The position numbers and the translations under genes were made by a program. This document shows positions 1-5,660 of a stretch of 8,802 bases of DNA, piece by piece. Below the pieces are notes generated by a model that searched no databases, was not told the origin of the DNA, and saw nothing but the letters and a program-made list of their open reading frames with translations. Source of the stretch: Oscillospiraceae bacterium (GTDB lineage: Bacteria; Bacillota; Clostridia; Oscillospirales; Acutalibacteraceae); assembly GCA_031283835.1 (NCBI GenBank), contig JAITBA010000237.1, positions 1-8,802 of the forward strand. Direction: 5' to 3'. Numbering within the stretch: the first letter of the stretch is position 1; each line of letters opens with the position of its first letter.

Positions 1-1766
1 AAAATATCGCCTTCGTAGTCGTCGTAATAGCGCATCAGCAGGTTGATCAGCGTGCTTTTGCCGGAACCCGTGGTGCCCACGATGCCCACAATGTCGCCCG
101 GCTCAATCACAACGTTCACGTTGCTCAACACTTTTTTGCTTCTGTCGAACGAAAAGTTCACGTTGCGGAACTCGATTTTGCCCTGTATATGCTCCAGCGC
201 CTGCCCGTTGCCAAAGTCCCGCTCCGGCTCGGCGTCGAGGATATCGAGAATTTTTTCGACAGAGGCCAAAGTGTTTTGGTAGGTGTCGCTGAACCCGGCC
301 ATGAAGTTCACAGGGCCATAGAACTTGTTGGCATAGCTGATAAATGTGATTAAAGCGCCGATGGTCAGGCTGCCCTTGGCGTTCCCCGCGCTGATAATTT
401 CGCTGCCGCCCAGCGCCCAGATAATCAGCGGCCCACAGCTGACGGCAAAGCCGGTTATATGGTTATATATCGAGGAAATCAGGGCTACCGTTTTGTCTTC
501 CTTCAGCCAGTCGTCCAGGTAGCGAGAGAATTTTTTGATCGCGCCGTTTTCGTTTGTGAAGGCTTTAATCACCCGCATGGCGGGCACCGTGTCGCTCAAC
601 AGGCTCGAAATCGCGGCACCCCGCCGCCAGATCCGGCGGTAGCGCGGCGCAATCTTTTTGCCAAAAAAACGGGAGCCCACCACCACCAGCGGCACCGGTG
701 TCAGCGAAAAAATCGCGAGCTTCCAGTTGGTGATAAACATGACCGCCACCAGGCCCACCATCAAAAACACCTGCGTCACCGCTTCTTGCGACACGCGCAT
801 TAAAAAGCCCTGGAGCGTGGCCGTATCGGAATTAATGCGGTTAATGACAGAACCTGTGGACGTTTTGTCATAAAAGCTCATGGGTAAGTACTGTGCCTTG
901 GCATAAAGATCGCCCTTGAGCTGCACCGTGATTTTGTCGCCCGCCAGGCGCAAATAATAGGTACGAAAACACCCCACCACCCACTGAAACACCTTCACGC
1001 CCAGCAAAAACAGTACCATCTGCATCAGTTTGCGCACGGTGTTGTTTGCCACGCCTTCGGGGAGCACCGTGTCAATCATCATACCTGTTATGCGGTCGGG
1101 GATCAGATCCATCACGGTTGTGATAACGGACGCGCCCATGCACAGCACCAGCGCCGGCACCTGCGGCTTCACATATTTAAAAAACTTGGAAAAGGCGTTT
1201 TTGCTGCCCTCGCAGTTTAGGCAGGGGCTGTCGAGGGTGCGCAGCTTGCGCCCGCACTTGGGGCAAAACGATTCCAGGCGCTCAAACCCGGCGTGTACAG
1301 CGCCCAGCAATTTTTCGCTATAGTCATTTTTTTGCACCGCTTCGATGAACTGGCAGGCGGCGTCGGCAATTTCGGCCACGGCGTAGGTGAAGCGCAGCAG
1401 CGTGGTCTTCTCGCCCTCCACATGCGCACAAAACAGCACATTGCCATAGAGCCGCCGCACTTTTAGTTGGTGCAGTTGGTCGTAGGCAAACGCCACCGGC
1501 GTCGTCCGCGACTCCATGTCGTAGGCTAGCACCTGCCCCGGCAAAAAGAGCAGCGCGCTTTCGCCATAGCGGCTGCGAAGCGTTAAGTCGCCCACCACGG
1601 CAAACAGGGCTTGTTCCCACAACCCTTGCGCGCGGGCATAGGTTTCTAGCGCGGCAGGCACCGCCCCGTTGGCCGGTATTTTTTTTTCGCTGCCCTGGGG
1701 CACTTCTTTGGAGGGCAATGGTTGCCGCTCCTGCTGCAAAGGTGCTTCTTCGGTCGTCACTTCCAT
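1..1766 (-). CDS. ABC exporter half-transporter with N-terminal PH-like region and zinc ribbon (3' end outside window)
   Basis: This is a fused permease/ATPase of the MsbA/BmrA-like exporter type; its substrate cannot be told. The frame is open from an ATG at 1766 to the left edge (588 residues seen), and GGAGGG lies 7 nt upstream. Domains in order: a soluble region (about 1-165) whose residues 45-160 read like a bacterial PH-like beta domain; a zinc ribbon C168-x2-C171-x10-C182-x2-C185; a transmembrane domain from about 200 (first helix about 204-223) to about 500, containing the exporter-type stretch FYDKTSTGSVINRINSDT; then the nucleotide-binding domain with Walker A GTTGSGKST at 564-572. 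Signature motif, Walker B and H-loop lie beyond the edge. Such exporters work as dimers in the cytoplasmic membrane, and the N-terminal module should be cytoplasmic. The exporter assignment is firm. The PH-like call is by eye and less sure. The gene is transcribed divergently from the M23 hydrolase. Confidence 0.9.
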   Translation of the reverse strand, partial: MEVTTEEAPLQQERQPLPSKEVPQGSEKKIPANGAVPAALETYARAQGLWEQALFAVVGDLTLRSRYGESALLFLPGQVLAYDMESRTTPVAFAYDQLHQLKVRRLYGNVLFCAHVEGEKTTLLRFTYAVAEIADAACQFIEAVQKNDYSEKLLGAVHAGFERLESFCPKCGRKLRTLDSPCLNCEGSKNAFSKFFKYVKPQVPALVLCMGASVITTVMDLIPDRITGMMIDTVLPEGVANNTVRKLMQMVLFLLGVKVFQWVVGCFRTYYLRLAGDKITVQLKGDLYAKAQYLPMSFYDKTSTGSVINRINSDTATLQGFLMRVSQEAVTQVFLMVGLVAVMFITNWKLAIFSLTPVPLVVVGSRFFGKKIAPRYRRIWRRGAAISSLLSDTVPAMRVIKAFTNENGAIKKFSRYLDDWLKEDKTVALISSIYNHITGFAVSCGPLIIWALGGSEIISAGNAKGSLTIGALITFISYANKFYGPVNFMAGFSDTYQNTLASVEKILDILDAEPERDFGNGQALEHIQGKIEFRNVNFSFDRSKKVLSNVNVVIEPGDIVGIVGTTGSGKSTLINLLMRYYDDYEGDI

Positions 1767-1773
1767 CGTCAAA

Positions 1774-1779
1774 CCCTCC
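1774..1779 (-). promoter_or_regulatory. Ribosome binding site of the ABC exporter gene
   Basis: GGAGGG on the minus strand sits 7 nt before the ATG at 1766. It decides the start, because no other in-frame ATG nearby has a comparable site. Confidence 0.8.
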
Positions 1780-1802
1780 ATGCGCCGGGTTATCATTATT
1801 TA

Positions 1803-1823
1803 TTTTGGGATGTTTGCCCAAAA
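1803..1823 (-). repeat. Perfect inverted repeat in the ABC exporter leader
   Basis: TTTTGGG and CCCAAAA form a perfect 7-bp stem around a 7-nt loop. It lies in the predicted 5' untranslated leader, between the promoter (1849-1877) and the ribosome binding site. It is not followed by a T-run in the direction of the gene, so it is not a convincing terminator. An operator or a leader hairpin is possible; the role is unknown. Confidence 0.5.
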
Positions 1824-1848
1824 CCGCAGCCCGAAAATCACTGTCATT

Positions 1849-1877
1849 ACTATAGACGTTTCCGGCGCTTTTGTCAA
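1849..1877 (-). promoter_or_regulatory. Sigma-A type promoter of the ABC exporter gene
   Basis: On the minus strand a perfect TTGACA (1877-1872) is separated by 17 nt from TATAGT (1854-1849), one mismatch from the consensus -10. Transcription should start near 1842 and give a leader of about 75 nt. The sequence upstream, between this and the divergent promoter, is AT-rich with T- and A-runs, which could act as UP elements. Confidence 0.85.
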
Positions 1878-1970
1878 GGCTTTTTTAAGATTTTTAGTTT
1901 TTATTTCTCGCGGAAGCTTGCTAAAGCCATGACATTTTGCAACCAATTTTACGGAACTGCCGCAAAAGAC

Positions 1971-1999
1971 TTGAAATTTTCCGGCAAGTATGGTATAAT
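1971..1999 (+). promoter_or_regulatory. Extended -10 sigma-A promoter of the M23 hydrolase gene
   Basis: TTGAAA (1971-1976), a 17-nt spacer, and a perfect TATAAT (1994-1999) preceded by TG one base upstream (extended -10). The start site should lie near 2006. It is about 95 nt from the -35 of the divergent exporter promoter, so both genes are controlled from the same intergenic segment. Confidence 0.85.
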
Positions 2000-2055
2000 A
2001 GAAAAGCGGAACGTTCATTTTTATGCATTGTGAACAACAGAAAGCGAGAATGACC

Positions 2056-4488
2056 ATGGCCAGCAAAAAAAAGCCGGCGAGCCAGGACCCAGCGGAGGAC
2101 GTTGTATATCGGGTGAAAAATATTTCCCGCTCCACATGGGAGAGCGGCAGATTTGACCTGCCCGGGCTAAGTCCGACAGAAATTAAAAAGAAGGATCCCT
2201 TCGACGATGTGGCCGTGGATATGGCCATGACAGGTGAGATCCCGCTTAGTGTTATCCTCGAAGCACTGCGCCGCGAGGAAGAAGCCCAGGCGGCGCGCCA
2301 AAAGGCACGGCAGGCCGCCACCCCGCATGGGTTCATCACTGCGGACGAGATAGAACTGCAGGGCAAAAAGGCGGAATTTGCCAAAGAACCTGCCCCCAAC
2401 GCCGCCGAAATTGAGACCGCCAAAGCGGAAATGCGGAAGATGAGAAGCCGCAGCCGCTTTCCCGGCTCTGCAAAAAAAGCCCTCCAAAAAAAAGCGCCCA
2501 CAGAATCAAAAGCACCCGCACAACCAAAAGCCCCCGCACAGCCAAAAGCCCCCGCGCAACCAAAAGCACCCGCACAGCCAAAAGCAATCAAGCCTCCGCA
2601 AAAGCGCGTCAAGCGGGTTTCGTCGTTGGTTTGGATTAAAAATACGCTGCGGCTGTTTTTTATGACAGAGCAGGAGGAAGAAACGCGCGATCTGTGGTTC
2701 GACGCCGCGCCGCTTTATCGCGTGCCCGCAAGCGAAATGCTTGACTGGTTCTTCCGGCAGATCTATTACTTTGGCCTGCGCGTGGCACGCCCGGCGCTGT
2801 TTTTCCTGCGCTACGCCGTGCCCTACCTATTTCACCCGGTGCTGGCGCTGTGGCATTTGCTGCGGGCTACGGTGTTGGTGCTGCGGCATATCACCTTTGG
2901 GCGGTTTGAGCGCGTGTGGCAAGACTGCAAAAAGCAGCACGAGATGCGCATGCGCCTGCACACCCGCAAGCAGCGTCCCCTTGTGCGCGCAAAAGAGCTT
3001 TTGGTCGATTATAGCGCCCTGCTGCGCATGGCGGGCAACGCACTGCTGCCGGTGGTGTCTGCAACGGTGCTGCTGTTGGTGATTCGTGCGGCGGCAGGGC
3101 AAACCTATGCTTTGCAGGTCACCTACGAAGGCCAAAAAATTGGCAGCATTGCCAGCGAAGCGGTCTATTTGCAGGCGCAGGCGGCGGCCAACCAGCACAT
3201 GGACTTTGTGGAAATCAACGAAAACCTGAGTGGCAGCGGCCAGCAGCAGGCCGACGCAATCAAAAGCAATAAGCAGGTCTTCGCCAAGTTTCAAATCACC
3301 ACCGCGGCGCCTGAGTACTTGACCAACGCCGACCAGCTGTGCGACCAGCTGCTGCAATACTCCCCAAACCCCATGGTCAGTGCCTGCGGGGTTTATATCG
3401 CCGACGCCGGCGACAGCGACCCGCAATTGGTGGCGGTCATCAAAAACAGCACCGATGCCAGCGGCGTGCTCGAGAACATCAAGGCCACCAAGGCCGCCCC
3501 TCTGGGGCTCAACGAATCCAAGGGCGACACCGCCAATTTTGTGCAACAGGTCGACCTGGTGCAGGGCTTTTATCCCCGCGCAATGCTGCAGGACGCCATC
3601 GCTCTCAAAGACTTGCTGAGCAGCGAAGAAACCGTGCAAGACACCTACTACGCGGAGGTGGGCGACACCCTCAAGGGCATTGCGCAGCGCTTCAATCTTT
3701 CGGTCGAAGCCCTTCAAAAACTAAACCCCAAGCACGATTTTAAATCCAAGCTCACACCGGGGGACGCGCTCATTATTTCGGAATCCATCGGCTACCTCCA
3801 GGTAAAAATCCTAAAAACCGTCACCCGCAAAGAGGAAGTCGCCTACGAAACCATCAGCACCGAAAATTCCAGTATGTTTAAAAACGAATCGCCCCGCATC
3901 CGCACCAAGGGTGTGAAGGGCATCGATACCATCACCGAGCAAATCACCTATATCAATGGTGAGCGCGTGGGCAAAGCCAAGCTGATCAGCCGTGAACACA
4001 CCACTGCCCCCATTACCCAGCGGCAAGAAGTCGGCACCAAATCACCCTATGTTTCCACGCCGCAGGGCACCTTCGTCGTCCCGCCGGTTGGCGCTTCCGG
4101 GTTCATGTGGCCCGTGCCCCAGTGCAGCGTCATTTCCTCGCCCTATGGCTACCGCCGCAGCGGCTTCCACAAAGGCATCGATATTTCTAACGGCAGCACC
4201 TACGGCAAGACGATTGTGGCCTCCAAGGCAGGCACCGTGGTGCAGGTGCAATATGGCTACACCGGCTATGGTCACATGATTATCATCGACCACGGCGGCG
4301 GCGTGCGCACGCGCTACGCCCACATGATGCCAGGCTCCATCGCCGTAAGCCCCGGGCAATATGTGAACCAAGGCCAGCCCATCGGCCGCGTTGGCTCCAC
4401 CGGCAATTCCACCGGCCCTCACCTCCACTTCGAGGTCATCATCAATGGCAACACGCAAAACCCAATCAACTACGTGCGCCGCCCCTGA
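2056..4488 (+). CDS. Membrane-anchored peptidoglycan hydrolase: LysM, G5 and M23 (LytM-type) endopeptidase
   Basis: A cell-wall endopeptidase expected to cut peptide cross-links on the outer face of the membrane. Numbered from the ATG at 2056 (810 aa): charged, low-complexity cytoplasmic region 1-200 with four KAPAQP repeats; aromatic/Arg-rich hydrophobic stretch about 230-285; clear TM helix about 329-347; extracytoplasmic region from 348; LysM about 531-576 (YYAEVGDTLKGIAQRFNLS); G5-like domain about 580-660; M23 domain about 685-805. All LytM residues are present: zinc ligands H705, D709 (HKGID) and H791, and catalytic His H756 (YAHM) and H789 (GPHLHFE). There is no N-terminal signal peptide, so the internal TM acts as anchor. 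In-frame ATGs at 2023 and 2050 are alternatives; 2056 is preferred because GAG lies 7 nt upstream and the protein begins MASKKK. The enzyme class is secure. The roughly 325-residue cytoplasmic part is unusual and its role unknown. Confidence 0.93.
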   Translation: MASKKKPASQDPAEDVVYRVKNISRSTWESGRFDLPGLSPTEIKKKDPFDDVAVDMAMTGEIPLSVILEALRREEEAQAARQKARQAATPHGFITADEIELQGKKAEFAKEPAPNAAEIETAKAEMRKMRSRSRFPGSAKKALQKKAPTESKAPAQPKAPAQPKAPAQPKAPAQPKAIKPPQKRVKRVSSLVWIKNTLRLFFMTEQEEETRDLWFDAAPLYRVPASEMLDWFFRQIYYFGLRVARPALFFLRYAVPYLFHPVLALWHLLRATVLVLRHITFGRFERVWQDCKKQHEMRMRLHTRKQRPLVRAKELLVDYSALLRMAGNALLPVVSATVLLLVIRAAAGQTYALQVTYEGQKIGSIASEAVYLQAQAAANQHMDFVEINENLSGSGQQQADAIKSNKQVFAKFQITTAAPEYLTNADQLCDQLLQYSPNPMVSACGVYIADAGDSDPQLVAVIKNSTDASGVLENIKATKAAPLGLNESKGDTANFVQQVDLVQGFYPRAMLQDAIALKDLLSSEETVQDTYYAEVGDTLKGIAQRFNLSVEALQKLNPKHDFKSKLTPGDALIISESIGYLQVKILKTVTRKEEVAYETISTENSSMFKNESPRIRTKGVKGIDTITEQITYINGERVGKAKLISREHTTAPITQRQEVGTKSPYVSTPQGTFVVPPVGASGFMWPVPQCSVISSPYGYRRSGFHKGIDISNGSTYGKTIVASKAGTVVQVQYGYTGYGHMIIIDHGGGVRTRYAHMMPGSIAVSPGQYVNQGQPIGRVGSTGNSTGPHLHFEVIINGNTQNPINYVRRP
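2509..2586 (+). repeat. Four 18-bp tandem repeats encoding KAPAQP
   Basis: Units start at 2509, 2527, 2545 and 2563, each reading K-A-P-A-Q-P, followed by a truncated AAAGCA at 2581. Copies differ mainly at third codon positions, so the peptide is conserved better than the DNA. They form a flexible Pro/Ala/Lys linker in the cytoplasmic part of the M23 protein. Being an in-frame multiple of three, copy number could vary without breaking the gene. Confidence 0.9.
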
Positions 4489-4585
4489 TTGCTTTTCTTA
4501 TTCAAAAGAACCGTATGTCGCTCCGCTGTGTTCCGCTATAGATTCTGCGTTTTAAATAGATCTCGGAGGTCTAAGTAACCAAAAT

Positions 4586-4610
4586 GCCCCTACGCGTCAT
4601 GCGTGGGGGC
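4586..4610. terminator. Hairpin between convergent genes, possible bidirectional terminator
   Basis: GCCCCTACGC and GCGTGGGGGC form a 10-bp stem with one T-G wobble and a 5-nt loop. It sits between the ends of the M23 gene (4488) and the convergent yebC (4713). On the minus strand it is followed by ATTTTGG, a short T-tract; on the plus strand by TTGTGC, which is poor in T. Termination is plausible for both genes but not canonical in either direction. Nothing else recognisable is present in 4489-4712. Confidence 0.45.
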
Positions 4611-4712
4611 TTGTGCAAATCGTTTCGGCATCGTCAATACTTAAAAAATCTCAACAATTCGCATGCCTATGCAATGCCAAATAAGCGCGCGAAAAAAGCG
4701 AAGGCCCGGGCA

Positions 4713-5462
4713 CTATTCTTCGTCTGCGTTTTCCCAGTTGTGCCAAACGCCCTGCACGTCGTCGTTGTCTTCCAGCATTTCGAGCAGACGGTTCATGTTT
4801 TTGATGTCGTCGGGGTTGGTGAGGGCGGTGAAGGTGCTGGGAATGTAGGCCACTTCGCTGCTGACAAAGGTGTAGCCCGCGGTCTCCAGCGCTTCGGCGA
4901 CCCTGCCAAGGTCGTTGGGCTCGGTGCGGATTTCATATACCTCCTCCTCTTCGCCAAGAAAATCCACGGCGCCGGCTTCCAGCGCGGCTTCCATCAAGGT
5001 GTCTTCGTCTTTGCCGGCGGGGAGGGTTTCCGCCTCGGCCAGCAGCTGCCCCTGCCGGGCGAACAAAAAGCCCACGCAACCGCTTTGCCCCATGTTACCG
5101 CCAAATTTATCAAAGTAGTGCCGCATGTCGCCCGCGGTGCGATTGCGGTTGTCGGTGAGGGTTTCCACAACCACGGCCACGCCGCTGGGGCCGTAGCCTT
5201 CGTAGACAATCTCCTCATAGGCCGCGCCGCCGGTTTCGCCCGCCGCCTTCTTGATAATGCGCTCAATGTTGTCGTTTGGCACATTGTTCGCCTTGGCTTT
5301 GACGATAATATCCTTCAGCTTGCTGTTCGAAACCGGGTCAGGTCCGCCTTCCCGCACGGCAACGCTGATTTCACGGCCAATCTTTGTGAAAATTTTGGCC
5401 CGCTGGCTGTCAGTCTTCTCTTTTTTGCGCTTGATGGTGCTCCATTTGCTGTGGCCCGACAT
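4713..5462 (-). CDS. yebC: YebC/PmpR family protein (TACO1-like)
   Basis: A 249-residue member of the YebC/PmpR/TACO1 family, which is normally about 240-250 residues, so it is full length. The hallmark N-terminus MSGHSKWSTIKRKKEK is present, followed by RAKIFTKIGREISVAVREGG, the conserved segment NVPNDNIERIIKKAAGE, and YEGYGPSGVAVVVETLTDNRNRT. The C-terminus is acidic (EMLEDNDDVQGVWHN). The family was first described as DNA-binding regulators; later work places relatives in translation, helping ribosomes through difficult proline-containing stretches. The sequence cannot say which role applies here. The start is fixed by AAGGAG 9 nt upstream of the ATG at 5462. The gene has its own promoter (5602-5630) and a long leader, and is convergent with the M23 gene. 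Confidence 0.95.
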   Translation of the reverse strand: MSGHSKWSTIKRKKEKTDSQRAKIFTKIGREISVAVREGGPDPVSNSKLKDIIVKAKANNVPNDNIERIIKKAAGETGGAAYEEIVYEGYGPSGVAVVVETLTDNRNRTAGDMRHYFDKFGGNMGQSGCVGFLFARQGQLLAEAETLPAGKDEDTLMEAALEAGAVDFLGEEEEVYEIRTEPNDLGRVAEALETAGYTFVSSEVAYIPSTFTALTNPDDIKNMNRLLEMLEDNDDVQGVWHNWENADEE

Positions 5463-5471
5463 TGTGAAATT

Positions 5472-5477
5472 CTCCTT
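5472..5477 (-). promoter_or_regulatory. Ribosome binding site of yebC
   Basis: AAGGAG on the minus strand, 9 nt before the ATG at 5462. It agrees with the conserved MSGHSKW start of the family. Confidence 0.85.
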
Positions 5478-5504
5478 GCATTTAAATTATAATCGTACAA
5501 CCCA

Positions 5505-5580
5505 CCTGCGGGTGAGCAGTTCGCGCACGCGGGTTCTCTCTTTTGCGCACTTTCGTGCCCGCGTCCTGCGGTGCCCGTTG
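5505..5580 (-). other. Potentially structured yebC leader RNA
   Basis: The minus-strand transcript between the yebC promoter and its ribosome binding site can fold into ACGCGGG...CCCGCGT (7 bp, outer stem) enclosing a GCAC-GAAA-GTGC hairpin with a GNRA tetraloop. This is followed by a small hairpin CACC-CGCA-GGTG near 5504-5515. I do not recognise it as a known riboswitch class. It may simply be chance in GC-rich DNA, so confidence that it is functional is low. Confidence 0.3.
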
Positions 5581-5601
5581 CAGCGTCATTTGTGTGTGTT
5601 C

Positions 5602-5630
5602 ATTATAACATATATTCCCCCATTTGGCAA
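5602..5630 (-). promoter_or_regulatory. Extended -10 sigma-A promoter of yebC
   Basis: On the minus strand TTGCCA (5630-5625, 5 of 6 to consensus), a 17-nt spacer, and a perfect TATAAT (5607-5602) preceded by TGT, giving an extended -10. The start is expected near 5595, about 130 nt before the yebC ATG. It lies just downstream of the stop of the phosphorylase-mutase gene. yebC can therefore be transcribed independently, although readthrough from upstream is not excluded. Confidence 0.8.
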
Positions 5631-5639
5631 GTATGCCAA
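5624..5639. repeat. Perfect palindrome overlapping the yebC -35 box
   Basis: TTGGCA and TGCCAA are separated by four bases, and one arm contains the -35 hexamer of the yebC promoter. Its position fits an operator where a dimeric repressor would block polymerase. As RNA it could also form a 6-bp hairpin after the preceding gene, but no T-run follows. The role is inferred only. Confidence 0.4.
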
Positions 5640-5660
5640 GCAGGTGCGTTTTGCACAAAA

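Noticed and set aside
1324..1821. Minus-strand open frame (165 codons) overlapping the start of the ABC exporter
   Set aside because: It is offset from the exporter frame, which has the ribosome binding site, the zinc-ribbon cysteines and continuous homology to exporters; this frame has low-complexity Arg/Gly/Ala sequence.
2827..3717. Minus-strand open frame of 296 codons inside the M23 gene
   Set aside because: It is antisense to the well-supported hydrolase and its composition (many His, Gln, Val, Gly) is that of a shadow frame.
5486..5491. A second TATAAT on the minus strand, close to the yebC start
   Set aside because: No acceptable -35 lies 16-18 nt upstream (CACCCG is found), and it would put the start almost on the ribosome binding site. 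The promoter at 5602-5630 is much better.
4584..5492. A plus-strand ORF of 302 codons preceded by GGAGGT, looking at first like a gene with a ribosome binding site
   Set aside because: It lies opposite yebC for almost all its length, its translation shows no family features, and its ATG sits beside the intergenic hairpin with the GGAGGT about 14 nt away. yebC on the minus strand is unmistakable.
5624..5639. Intrinsic terminator for the phosphorylase-mutase gene
   Set aside because: The hairpin has only 6 bp and is followed by a G-rich stretch instead of a T-run on the minus strand.
5622..5640. Possible sigma-54 promoter (TTGGCA followed by TTGCC)
   Set aside because: The GG and GC elements are too close together for a -24/-12 promoter, and a good sigma-A promoter explains the site.
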